From the NCBI GenBank assembly GCA_963920525.1, contig OY986436.1:85468970-85532969 (forward strand): a DNA stretch of 64,000 nt. The letters run 5' to 3'. A program made the translations under genes and the position numbers. Below are positions 1 to 10,035 of this stretch, one piece after another. A model generated the notes under the pieces. The model ran no database searches. It had not been told where the DNA came from and was given only the letters and a program-made list of their open reading frames with translations. Every line of letters starts with the position of its first letter. Position 1 is the first letter of the stretch. Source of the DNA: Dichetophora obliterata (taxonomy: Eukaryota > Arthropoda > Insecta > Diptera > Sciomyzidae).

Positions 1-103
1 CAAATAATACTTTTACTTTTCTAGTTTTAAGTTGTAAATATTTACTTTATTATATTACTTAGGTTAGTTAAATCCATTCAAAGTGTTTGCCTTAGTTGAT
101 AAT

Positions 104-275
104 TTATTACATTATGTAATAAGTTTTCAATTTAGTTTTAAGATATTACATTCTGTAATTAGATTTTCATTTAGGTTTAAATTATTACATTATGAAATAA
201 GATTTTCATTTAGTTTTAAATTATTACATTATGTAATAAGATTTCATTCTAGGTTTTAAGATATTATATAATAAG
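104..275. repeat. 39-bp minisatellite in arm A
   Basis: Several tandem units built on the palindrome attacattatgtaat, separated by aagattttcatttag-like spacers. The mirrored array in arm B (5194-5371) has five units at 39-40 bp spacing. The unit is palindromic, so each repeat could form a short hairpin. Confidence 0.75.
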
Positions 276-493
276 CAACGTATTATATTAAATAATAAGA
301 GCAAGTTTAAAAATTTTTTAATTTTTTAATGAATTAGAAGAATAAAATGAGGTAAGTTTTAAAACACCAACAATTCAAAACCAAAACTGCAAAATAAATT
401 CATATAAGACATTATTTTGATTTAAAATGAATAAAAGATGAATTTGTTGCTTTTTTTATTAGTTGATTAATTTATTAAAAAAATCTATAAATA

Positions 494-1782
494 TTGGGGG
501 TTGGAATTAATTTTAAAGGTTTTTTTTTTCGGTTTTTGAGCATTCATTTAGAAACAACGGTACAATGTATATTATTCAAAGTATTGTCCATCGTTAGCTA
601 CAACATTTTCCCATCTTTCTGGCAGCATATGGATTCCGCGCCGGAAGAACGATTCGTCTTTTGAGGCAATCCACGAATCGACCCATTTTTTGGTATCCTC
701 GTAAGAAGTGAAGCGCTGCTCAGCCAAGCCATGCGTCATCGATCTGAATAGGTGGTAGTCGGAAGGGGCTATGTCTGGGCTATAAGGCGGGTGGGGTAGC
801 ACATCCCAATTCAGCGCCTCCAACGTTTCGTTGACGGTTCTTGCAACATGTGGCCGTGCGTTGTCATGTTGAAAAACCACTTTATCGTGTCTTTTGGCAT
901 ATTCCGGCCGTTTAACCTTTAATGCTCGGCTCAATTGCATCAATTGTTGTTGGTAGCGTTCCCCAGTGATGGTTTCGTTAGGTTTTAGCAGCTCATAGTA
1001 CACGACACCCTTCTGATCCCACCAAATACACAGCATAAGCTTGGCGCCATGAATATTCGGCTTGGCCCTCGATGGTGATGCATGGCCGGGTGGTCCCCAC
1101 GATTTTTTTCGCTTAGGATTATCGTAATGGATCCACTTTTCATCGCCAGTGATAATACGATGCAAAAAGCTCTTCCTTTTATGCCGTTGAAGTAGTTGTT
1201 CGCACATGCAAAATCGCCGTTCAACGTCTCTCGGCTTCAACTGGTACGGCACCCAATTTCCTTGCTTTTGAATCATTCCCATGGCCTTCAAGCGTTTACC
1301 GACCGTTGATAAGTCGACTCCCAATGATTCTGACAATTCTTGAAGGGTTTGACACGGGTCTTCATCGAGCAAAGCCTCCAATTCCTCATCTTCAAACTTT
1401 TTCGGCTGGCCCGGACGCTCTTTGTCTTCCGTATCAAAATCACCACTTTTAAACCGACGGAACCAGTACTCACAAGTAGAAATCGATGGAGCATAGTCCC
1501 CGTAAGCCTCAGTAAGCGTGCGTTGTGCTTCAACCGCTTTTTTCTTCAAATGGAAGCACAAAAGTAAACCTTCCCGCAAATTGCGTTTTGTTGGAACGAA
1601 AGTCGACATGTTCACAGAGAAAAAAATATATGTTGTTAACACTTCAGTGGAATGACACATACTGAAAAATGAAGCTTAGACAATGTGCTTTGAAATGAAT
1701 ATAGTCACAGGTGTGCCCGATGCGATCTATTGATAGTTACGCCATCTCTAAGAAAACCTTTAAAACTAATTCCAACCCCCAA
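494..1782 (-). mobile_element. Full-length mauritiana-type mariner transposon
   Basis: The element is 1289 bp long. It has inverted termini of about 28 bp, both beginning TTGGGGGTTGGAATTA and differing at one position, and it is flanked by TA at 492-493 and 1783-1784, the mariner target-site duplication. It carries one uninterrupted transposase gene on the minus strand. Size, termini and protein length match the Mos1 layout (about 1286 bp, 345 codons). It sits inside arm A; arms B and C carry the same site without the element. Confidence 0.95.
572..1609 (-). CDS. Mariner transposase, intact, 345 aa
   Basis: Cut-and-paste transposase of the mariner family, mauritiana subfamily. The ATG at 1609 is chosen over the in-frame ATG at 1660 because it gives MSTFVP at the N-terminus and exactly 345 residues, the Mos1 length. 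An N-terminal helix-turn-helix region covers about residues 1-110, with the linker motif WVPYQL at 119-124. The catalytic aspartates are D156 in TGDEKW, D249 in QHDNARPH and D284 in PYSPDIAPSDYH, with 34 residues between the second and third, i.e. D,D34D. The C-terminus has the family's LPERWENVV block near residue 330. There is no stop or frameshift. By sequence alone it could be active. A flanking TATA or known promoter is not evident; mariner promoters usually lie inside the element. Confidence 0.95.
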   Translation of the reverse strand: MSTFVPTKRNLREGLLLCFHLKKKAVEAQRTLTEAYGDYAPSISTCEYWFRRFKSGDFDTEDKERPGQPKKFEDEELEALLDEDPCQTLQELSESLGVDLSTVGKRLKAMGMIQKQGNWVPYQLKPRDVERRFCMCEQLLQRHKRKSFLHRIITGDEKWIHYDNPKRKKSWGPPGHASPSRAKPNIHGAKLMLCIWWDQKGVVYYELLKPNETITGERYQQQLMQLSRALKVKRPEYAKRHDKVVFQHDNARPHVARTVNETLEALNWDVLPHPPYSPDIAPSDYHLFRSMTHGLAEQRFTSYEDTKKWVDSWIASKDESFFRRGIHMLPERWENVVANDGQYFE

Positions 1783-2778
1783 TAAATTCATAATTCATAA
1801 AAAGATGAATTTATTGCTTCCTTTATTAAGTGCTTAATTTTATTAATTTATTAAAAAATCTGTTTGCTAAAATTCAAAACTTTTTAAATACCTTCAGCAA
1901 ATAGACTTTATACAAAATTTTAATAAAATCTCAAAATACAAAAAAAAAAAGGAACTCTATGTCACCATAACAATTACTGTTAAAAGAAGGTAATTAAAAT
2001 GAATAAAAAAATATCTTTAAATATTAATACCATTTTTGGATTATTAAACACAATTAGTTTTATATTTTGGATTTGAAAACACAACAAAATACTTAAATTT
2101 TAATGTTTCAAACTTTTTGATGGTATTTAATATTTTAAACACTTTCGTAAACATTCTGAGTTTGTTTAAAATTAAAAAAATTTCTAAATACCTGCAACAA
2201 TTGATATAAATTTGTATATATATTTTTACATAAAGAAAGTATATACATATCATATATGTGTATATACTATGTAGCTTAAAAATAATTTAAATCAATTTAT
2301 AATAATTTGAAAAGAGGGAAATTGGTAAAATCCTTTAATTTACCAAATCCAATGTAGCTAAAAATTGAAATCATGTAAATCAATTTATCATAATTTAAAA
2401 AGATGGAAATTGGTAAATTCATTTAATTTACCAAATGCAATGTAGCTAAAAAATTTAGCTTCAAATTAAAAAATTTCTTAAATACATTGCACCTGCAAGA
2501 ACTAAAAGAAATTTATAGGTAAAGGTCATATAAAAATATTATCATAATTTAAATAGCTGGAACTTGGTAAATTCATTTATTTTATCAAATCCAATCTAGT
2601 TAAAAATTAAGCTTCAAATTAAAAAAATTCTCAAATTCATAGTACCTGGATATTGGTAAAAAATGTAGCTTCAAATTAAAAAATTTCTTACCTGCAAGAA
2701 TTAAAATAAATTTATAAAAATGTTCTCATCATTTAAAAAGATTGAAATTGGTGAATTCATTCAATTTACCAAATCTAA
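1783..2778. other. Arm A between the two insertions, non-coding
   Basis: A+T-rich repeat DNA that continues arm A. From about 2320 it consists of diverged subrepeats, each with a ggtaaatt...aatttacc palindrome and a caatgtagctaaaa tail. Equivalent arrays lie at 3905-4440 in arm B and 6480-7020 in arm C. No gene is seen. Confidence 0.7.
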
Positions 2779-2830
2779 CCCTCCAGAAAAAAATCGGAAG
2801 GCTTCCATCTAAAAGTGATAAAGAAACATT

Positions 2831-2932
2831 CCCCACCGTATCTTTTGAAAGCTTTAGGGTAGTTTTGTATTTATATTGTTTCCCCACCGTATCTTTTGGA
2901 AGCTTAAGGGTAGTTTTGTATTAATATTGTTT
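2831..2932. repeat. 51-bp tandem duplication
   Basis: Two adjacent units, 2831-2881 and 2882-2932, both starting ccccaccgtatcttttg and differing at a few positions. They lie inside the 468-bp TIR element. Confidence 0.85.
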
Positions 2933-2961
2933 CCAAACCGCTTCTTTCAGAATGCATGTGG

Positions 2962-3038
2962 TAGCGCGCTCGATAGTCTAGTGGTAGCGCGCTCGACTGT
3001 CGCTCAGGGGTCCCGGGTTCGAATCCTGGCCGAATCCA
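2962..3038 (+). pseudogene. tRNA-like sequence, Asp(GUC)-like
   Basis: There is an exact A-box consensus TAGTCTAGTGG at 2974-2984 and an exact B-box GGTTCGAATCC at 3016-3026, with T-arm and 3' acceptor-like sequence after it. The anticodon loop reads CTGTCGC, compatible with GUC, and the D-arm resembles tRNA-Asp. The 5' end is not a proper acceptor strand because a gtagcgcgctcga block is duplicated (2961 and 2984). So it is probably a pseudo-tRNA or the Pol III promoter of a short element, not a working tRNA gene. Confidence 0.6.
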
Positions 3039-3452
3039 TTTTCATAACAAGGGAGAGGAATGTTTCCACATTAATTCTTAAAACAGGGGAGAGGAATGCT
3101 TCAATTCACTTTTGAGGAAAGCGGAGAGAAATGTTTCCACATGACTTTTTAACACAGCGGGGAGGAATGTTTCCCTCTAACGACATGCTATGTTAAAAAA
3201 GCAATGGAGTGTGCAACAAAGGGGAATGCTCACATTTCCTGGAGGGAATCTAGCTAAAAAATGTAAACATTCATATGAGTGCAAGATTCTTATAGGAAAC
3301 AAAAAAAGTCATACCAAAGCGAAAAGAAACAATAGCAAACTATTTTCTTTTTGCTTCATCACACGCTTTCTATTTTCTATTTCTTCGCACTCATACAGCT
3401 CATTCTTCGCTAAGCGTCGGAACCACAAAGCTACGTCAGTTATACCTTGAAC

Positions 3453-5472
3453 ACATTGACGACGACAGCAACAGTGCGTCAAATGTGAAATTATTTTTAC
3501 ATGCTTTTCTTATGGAGGTGAAAGAGGTGAAAATGTTGCTCTAATTTGACGTACGACCAAAGAGTAGTAAAGAGTTGTCAGTTCTGCACAGTTGCGTTTG
3601 TGCAGAAATTTGTGATTAGTGAGTGTTGGACGAATGTGGATGTGAAGGAAGGCGATGAAATCGAAATTTGTCGCCTGACTTTGATCAGCTGTGCTTAGCT
3701 GACGTTGCTTTGTGGTTTCGACGTTTAGCGAAGAATGATCTGTATGAGTGCGAAGAAATAGAAAATAGAAAGCGTGTGATGAAGCGAAAAGAAAATAGTT
3801 TGCTATTGTTTCTTTTCGCTTTGGTATGACTTTTTTTGTTTCCTATAAGAATCTTGCACTCATATGAATGTTTACATTTTTTTAGCTAGATTGGATTTGG
3901 TAAATTGAATGAATTTACCAATTTCAATCTTTTTAAATGATGAGAACATTTTTATGCCCTCCTTTACCTATAAATTTATTTTAATTCTTGCAGGTAAGAA
4001 ATGTTTTATTTGAAGATACATTTTTTATCAATTTCCAGGTACTATGAAGAATTCAGCCAATTTTTTCATTTGAAGCTAAATTTTTTCTCAATTTCTAGGT
4101 ACTATATGAAATTAGGAATTTTTTTAATTTGAAGCAAAATTTTTTTGCTACATTGGATTAGGTAAATTAAATGAATTTACCAATTTCCAGCTATTTAAAT
4201 TATGATAGTATTTTTATATGACCTTTATCTATAAATTTCTTTTAGTTCTTGCAGGTACAATGTATTTAAGAAATTTTTTAGCTACATTGCTTTTGGTAAA
4301 TTAAATGAATTTATCAACTTCCAGCTATTTAAATGATGATAAATTGATTTACATGATTTCAATTTTTAGCTACATTGGATTTGGTAAATTAAAGGAATTT
4401 ACCAATTTTCCTCTTTTCAAATTATTATAAATTTTTGAGCTACACAGTATATACACATATATGAGATGTATATACTTTCTTTATGTAAAAATATATACAT
4501 ATACAAATTTCTGTCAATTGTTGCAGGTATTTAGAAAATTTTCTATTTTATTTTAAACAAACTCAGAATGTTTACGAAAGTGTTTAAAATATTAAATACC
4601 ATATAAAAGTTTGAAACATTAAAATTCCATCAATCCAAAATATAAAACTAATTGTGTTTGATTAATAATCCAAAAATGGTATTAATATTTAAAGATATTT
4701 TTTCTCATTTTAATGACCTTCTTTAAACAGTAATTGTTATGGTGACATAAAGTTCCTTGTTTTTTTTAATTTGAGATTTTATTAAAATTTTGTATAAAAT
4801 CTATTTGCTGAAGGTATTTAAAGATTTTTAATTTTAGCAAACAGATTTTTCAATAAATTAATAAAATTAATCAACTAATAAAGGAAGCAATAGATTCATC
4901 TTTTTATGAACTATGAGTTTATTTATAGATTTTTTAATAAATTAATAAAATTAATCAATTAATAAATAAAGCAATCAATTCATCTTTTTTTCATTTTTTA
5001 AAGCAAAATTATGTCTGACATACATATTCATTTATTTTGCAGTTTTGGTTTTCAATTGTTGGTGTTTTAAAACTTACCTCATTTTATTCTTCTAATTCAA
5101 TAAAAAATTAATAAATTTTTGAACTGGCTCTTATTATTTAATATAATACGGTGCTTATTATATAATATAATATATTAAAACCTAGAATGAAATCTTATTA
5201 CATAATGTAATAATTTAAAACTAAATGAAAATCTTATTACATAATGTAATAATTTAAACCTAAATGAAAATCTTATTACATAATGTAATAATTTAAACCT
5301 AAATGAAAATCTTATTACATAATGTAATAAATTATCAACTAAATTGAAAACTTATTACATAATGTAATAAATTATCAACTAAGGCAAACATTTTGAATGT
5401 ATTTAACTAACCTAAGTAATATAATAAAGTAAATATTTACAACTTAAAACTAGAAAAGTGAAAGTATTAAAT
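3453..5472 (-). repeat. Giant palindrome, arm B (reverse copy)
   Basis: Reverse complement of arms A and C. Its inner end, next to arm A with only about 10 bp between them, matches the inner end of C (to about 7470), including a 120-bp block containing gagttgtcagttctgcac. Its outer end matches window positions 1-350, including the 39-bp minisatellite. It holds neither the mariner (empty TA site near 4921) nor the 468-bp element (empty site near 3890). No gene seen. Confidence 0.85.
5194..5371. repeat. 39-bp minisatellite in arm B
   Basis: Five units start at 5194, 5233, 5272, 5311 and 5351, each with the palindrome attacataatgtaat. It mirrors the array at 104-275. Confidence 0.85.
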
Positions 5473-5833
5473 AAACTTCCAATATTTACAGTATTTACAG
5501 ATATGTAAATTACATAAAGTAATTTAATTAACGGTTATTGTAACCTCAAAAATTTATGTACAATATTTACATTATATAATTTAATTTTTACAATATTTAC
5601 AGTAAATATTTACACAAATGTATTTACAATATTTACAGTATATACAAAAAGCTTTTGTTGGTCCGGGAAAAAAAAGACAAGTAAGAATTTTTTGTGTTTG
5701 AAAGAAGAAAAGAATTTAATAACCTTAAATAGTAGATAGACAATTTTGAAAATTATAAATGAGTCTACCGAGCCCAAAGTTGAAAACGGTCATTTTTATA
5801 AAAGAAAAAAAGAAGTTTGTAAGCGATTGAGTG
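5473..5833. other. Spacer between arms B and C
   Basis: Non-coding A+T-rich DNA with repeated tatttacagtatttacag motifs around 5480-5640. It separates the inverted copies B and C. No gene or terminal motif was recognised. Confidence 0.5.
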
Positions 5834-7470
5834 GTTTTAAAACACCAACAATTGAAAACCAAAACTGCAAAATAAATGAATATGTATGTCAGACATAATT
5901 TTGCTTTAAAAAATGAAAAAAAGATGAATTGATTGCTTTATTTATTAATTGATTAATTTTATTAATTTATTAAAAAATCTATAAATAAACTCATAGTTCA
6001 TAAAAAGATGAATTTATTGCTTCCTTTATTAGTTGATTAATTTTATTAATTTATTGAAAAATCTGTTTGCTAAAATTAAAAATCTTTAAATACCTTCAGC
6101 AAATAGATTTTATACAAAATTTTAATAAAATCTCAAATTAAAAAAAACAAGGAACTTTATGTCACCATAACAATTACTGTTTAAAGAAGGTCATTAAAAT
6201 GAGAAAAAATATCTTTAAATATTAATACCATTTTTGGATTATTAATCAAACACAATTAGTTTTATATTTTGGATTGATGGAATTTTAATGTTTCAAACTT
6301 TTATATGGTATTTAATATTTTAAACACTTTCGTAAACATTCTGAGTTTGTTTAAAATAAAATAGAAAATTTTCTAAATACCTGCAACAATTGACAGAAAT
6401 TTGTATATGTATATATTTTTACATAAAGAAAGTATATACATCTCATATATGTGTATATACTGTGTAGCTCAAAAATTTATAATAATTTGAAAAGAGGAAA
6501 ATTGGTAAATTCCTTTAATTTACCAAATCCAATGTAGCTAAAAATTGAAATCATGTAAATCAATTTATCATCATTTAAATAGCTGGAAGTTGATAAATTC
6601 ATTTAATTTACCAAAAGCAATGTAGCTAAAAAATTTCTTAAATACATTGTACCTGCAAGAACTAAAAGAAATTTATAGATAAAGGTCATATAAAAATACT
6701 ATCATAATTTAAATAGCTGGAAATTGGTAAATTCATTTAATTTACCTAATCCAATGTAGCAAAAAAATTTTGCTTCAAATTAAAAAAATTCCTAATTTCA
6801 TATAGTACCTAGAAATTGAGAAAAAATTTAGCTTCAAATGAAAAAATTGGCTGAATTCTTCATAGTACCTGGAAATTGATAAAAAATGTATCTTCAAATA
6901 AAACATTTCTTACCTGCAAGAATTAAAATAAATTTATAGGTAAAGGAGGGCATAAAAATGTTCTCATCATTTAAAAAGATTGAAATTGGTAAATTCATTC
7001 AATTTACCAAATCCAATCTAGCTAAAAAAATGTAAACATTCATATGAGTGCAAGATTCTTATAGGAAACAAAAAAAGTCATACCAAAGCGAAAAGAAACA
7101 ATAGCAAACTATTTTCTTTTCGCTTCATCACACGCTTTCTATTTTCTATTTCTTCGCACTCATACAGATCATTCTTCGCTAAACGTCGAAACCACAAAGC
7201 AACGTCAGCTAAGCACAGCTGATCAAAGTCAGGCGACAAATTTCGATTTCATCGCCTTCCTTCACATCCACATTCGTCCAACACTCACTAATCACAAATT
7301 TTTGCACAAACGCAACTGTGCAGAACTGACAACTCTTTACTACTCTTTGGTACGACAACAGAGCAATATAAGTGTTTGTGTATACGTGAATGAAACAATC
7401 TAATGATACTTCCAGACTGTTGTTTTTTTTCTTCATGTTGTTTCACACTGTTGCAGTCGTCGTCAATGTG
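5834..7470 (+). repeat. Giant palindrome, arm C (forward copy)
   Basis: Forward copy matching arm A from about 355 inward and the reverse complement of arm B. It contains the uninterrupted target sites of the arm A mariner (TA at 5996-5997) and of the 468-bp element (near 7015). Its inner end is longer than that of A and matches the start of B. A minus-strand ORF of 75 codons at 7209-7436 is probably fortuitous, although most of it recurs in B. Confidence 0.85.
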
Positions 7471-7489
7471 TTTAGCACATTAAACTGAG

Positions 7490-7616
7490 CAAAGTCAGGC
7501 GACAAATTTCATTCTTATCGCCTTCCTTCACATCCACTTTCGCCCAATGTTCGCTGACCAGAAATAGCTGCACAAACGCAACTGTGCAGAACTGACAACT
7601 CTTTACTACTCTTTGG
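7490..7616 (+). repeat. Second copy of inner arm C block
   Basis: A direct, diverged repeat of 7225-7350, about 265 bp downstream. Both begin aaagtcaggcgacaaattt and end ctctttactactctttgg. The same block lies reversed in arm B near 3560-3690, so three related copies are present. Confidence 0.85.
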
Positions 7617-7754
7617 TTCAAATGAATGAGTTCCAAAATGTGTGAAAACATATACGACTTTAAACAGTGAGTTGATCACAGCTGAATCACTCAAATACTA
7701 CTGAAGATGAATTGTAGCGATTTCCGAAACAGACTGTCTAGTCAGCTAAGTGAT

Positions 7755-7832
7755 TGACTCTATACAGAGTTGTTGTTGTTTTCTTAAAACTTACTTGATC
7801 TAAAGCTCGAAAATTAATGTAATAATTTAACA
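7755..7832. repeat. Half copy of a short hairpin repeat
   Basis: The segment with gttgttgtt, then acttacttgatctaaagctcg and a following aattaatgtaataat, matches one side and the loop of the hairpin element at 44712-44808. Here the opposite arm is missing. Confidence 0.6.
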
Positions 7833-8261
7833 GATCATAAGATTAATTAAAAGAATTGATTTTTATCACAAAAGTGATTTGGCATGGGTTTTTTTTCAAT
7901 TGAGTTTTAAAAACGCAGTAACTTTTTTGTGTAATTTTGTTTTATATATGCAAAATAGTAAGATTTTTTAACTTGAACAAGTTGTTAATAAAAGTCTAAA
8001 GCGATCTTTTGAATGCTTTTAAAGTTTTGCCAAAAAAAGAAGACAGACCTCATCAAAAACAATGAAGTAATCAAGTTTCAAACAGATAATAATCCCTTAT
8101 ATATTAAAAGTTATGTATATCTATTTCTATATCTAAACTATTATGTAAAATTGAAGTGAACATTTTTTATTCCAGGAAAACTCAAAAAGTACTGCGCCGA
8201 TTTGTATGAAAAAAGTTAATATCGATCATATTTGTGTTACAGCATATTTTGATTTTAATAA
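7833..8261. other. A+T-rich DNA, nothing recognised
   Basis: No ORF, repeat or RNA gene supported by eye. Short poly(T) and poly(A) runs only. Confidence 0.5.
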
Positions 8262-8500
8262 TAAGTAAATTGAATAAAGTATTTAGTTTTTTAAGGAATC
8301 AGCCCAGCTGCAACGTATTGCTTAACCGTTTCGTTTTCACGCGTTTGTGTTGCGAGAGTTTCAATAAACTGCATGTTCCTCTCTTCTCTTTTTGTGCTCA
8401 GCTAGCACAGCACAAAAGAAAACAGATGAGCCTCGAGCGAGGCGAAAAGTGAGATACATATAAATGCATAACAAAAGAAAAAAAAAGAAAAGAAAAAAAT
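8262..8500 (+). repeat. Dispersed repeat, copy 1
   Basis: This 200-240 bp block recurs in reverse complement at 50615-50905. Shared stretches include cagctgc-acg-attgctta, ttgtgttgcgagag, and the end gaggcgaaaagtgagatacatataaa, which contains a TATA-like atataaat. The ORFs in the two copies are not conserved as protein. It could be part of a solo LTR or a nonautonomous element. Confidence 0.65.
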
Positions 8501-9055
8501 GTTTATTTCGTTTGGCATGTATTGTCAAAAAGAGATTGATAAAAAAAAGTCCGTGGCCTGCTGGTAGTACTCATATAAAACCAGAAACTATTCAGCAGAC
8601 CATGTGGTTAGTTTCAGAGTTTTCTTATTTATACCTTCCTTACACATAGCAAAAACAAGAAAATTTTATGTGTAAGACCGTAAAAATCAATTTTTGCTTA
8701 TTTAAAGCTTAAAAATAGAAACGGATAGTTAGAATGATAACAATCCCAAAAATTTAAAATTTTTATTCCGCGCTATGAGGTTCTAGTAAACAAATTGTGC
8801 CGATGGTTAGCGATGGTAAGATTAATTCGCAGAAGAAAATTTACCTTAACTGTCTGATCTGTATTATTATTTAACTTATAAGAACTATACTAGTATATAG
8901 CAGGTTCAATTCATTCTAGAAAAAACTCGTTTAATGTATACTACTATTTTGCTGGTAAAAAATATGTACTAGTTTCACAACCATTTCAAAATAGGTTAAA
9001 AAAAATATCAGCTTAAATCATATTGGGATTAGAACAATTGTCTTTTCCTATGCTA
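8501..9055. other. A+T-rich DNA, nothing recognised
   Basis: Contains several actagt-rich stretches and a weak B-box-like ggttcaattc at 8905, without an A box. No gene is supported. Confidence 0.45.
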
Positions 9056-10035
9056 TACAAGGGTGATCTGAAAAGTATCCGACCGGACAAAGAAACAAGA
9101 CATATTTTTTTTAAATTTATTTTTATTCTTCTACATAGTCTCCTAAAAAGTCTACACACTTCTCCCAGCGATGCTAACATCTCCTTAACCCGTCCAAATA
9201 ATTAGGGTAGTCAAGTGGTTCGAACCGTAATTTGTATATTTTCACCATGGCAGCCGTCGAGTTTTGAGAAGGTGCCTTGTCTTGGTGAAACAGAATTTTT
9301 TTCTAAAAATGTGGGCTTTTTTTACGCAATTTCTGCCTTCCGCTTGTCAAGTAATGATGGTGCTGCAATGGTTTTTTCTGTTTAAAGAAAAATGAAAAGG
9401 CTAACTACATGACTATCCCAAACAACAGTCGCCAGCATTTTCCCAGCCAAAAAAAACAGTTTTCGTGGTGCAACGATGTTTCATTTACAGTAATTAATCG
9501 GCGTTAAAACTGTGAACGGCCTAAACTGAGCAAACAGAGCGTTGGCAATGTTCATTGCGCGGACTGCTTTCTCATGCCAAAATCTTGATTCAATATGCGA
9601 TAAACACGTTCTTTGGACATATTCGTAGCCTGTGTTAACTTTCTCACTTTAATTCGATGGTCGTTTAGCACCGTTTGATGAACTTTAGCGATGTTATCGT
9701 AAGTCCCGAACATCCCGAACGTTCATCGGCTCCCAAGCTAGTAAGCCCATGTTTAAATTAAACTGCCCAAAACTGCTCGGTGGTGCCTGATGATGCAGTC
9801 TCCTTACACAGCGTCCAACTTATCTGTGAATTGCTTATGTTTATTTCATTTCAAAAACAAATATTACTTAAATGACACCTCGATACTTGATTAATTTACA
9901 CAAAAACCCTCACATCGGCTCACTCAAACGATTGTCGAACAACAACTGCGTGTCCAAAATGACTGAAATTTTGTTGAGTACTTGTCTTACGTTAAAGCTA
10001 TCCTTACGTTAAAGTCGGACTTTTCAGACCAAACT
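9056..10035 (-). pseudogene. Mariner relic, internally deleted
   Basis: The ends are inverted: near 9060 a strand reading gggtgatctgaaaagtat, and near 10035 the complement of gtttggtctgaaaagtcc. On the minus strand near 9080-9300 the translation gives FHQDKAPSQ, a degraded form of the mariner FHQDNAPSH catalytic block, then a C-terminal region ending RWEKCVDFLGDYVEE followed by a stop. Most of the segment between the second and third catalytic aspartates is lost, and the region upstream holds only scattered remnants. It is non-functional. It is a Tc1/mariner superfamily member; the subfamily is uncertain. Confidence 0.75.

Larger units (their letters stand above)
2779..3246. mobile_element. 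468-bp TIR element inserted in arm A
   Basis: This block is absent from arms B and C, where the flanks are joined. It is bounded by inverted termini CCCTCCAG...CTGGAGGG, with AATCTA just outside on both sides as a possible 6-bp target duplication (one extra A on the left). Inside are a tandem 51-bp repeat, a tRNA-like module, and four or more spaced copies of a gggagaggaatg motif. The motif attccccacc near the left end mirrors the right-hand motif, so the ends also have subterminal inverted repeats. No coding sequence. The superfamily is not recognised. Confidence 0.7.
1..3441 (+). repeat. Giant palindrome, arm A (forward copy)
   Basis: First of three copies of one A+T-rich repeat. Its sequence returns in reverse complement in arm B and again forward in arm C. 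Landmarks in all three are a run about a gttttaaaacacc motif, a tgtatatactttcttta-type block, an array of roughly 100-bp subrepeats containing ggtaaattcatttaatttacc-like palindromes, and an inner block beginning near catatgagtgcaagattc. Arm A is lengthened by two insertions, a mariner and a 468-bp TIR element. It may extend left of the window. Homology to B is clear by eye; percent identity was not computed. Confidence 0.85.

Noticed and set aside
104..290. CRISPR-like array from regularly spaced palindromes
   Set aside because: The spacers are themselves repeated and the context is a eukaryotic minisatellite.
985..1567. ORFs at 985-1224, 1288-1533 (minus) and 1340-1567 (plus)
   Set aside because: They lie inside the mariner transposase gene in other frames and have no family features of their own.
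2962..3038. A functional tRNA-Asp gene
   Set aside because: The A and B boxes are exact, but the 5' acceptor strand is replaced by a local duplication and does not pair with the 3' end.
7209..7436. 75-codon minus-strand ORF in arm C
   Set aside because: Partly repeated in arm B, but the duplicate at 7490-7616 does not keep the frame; repeat DNA is the simpler reading.
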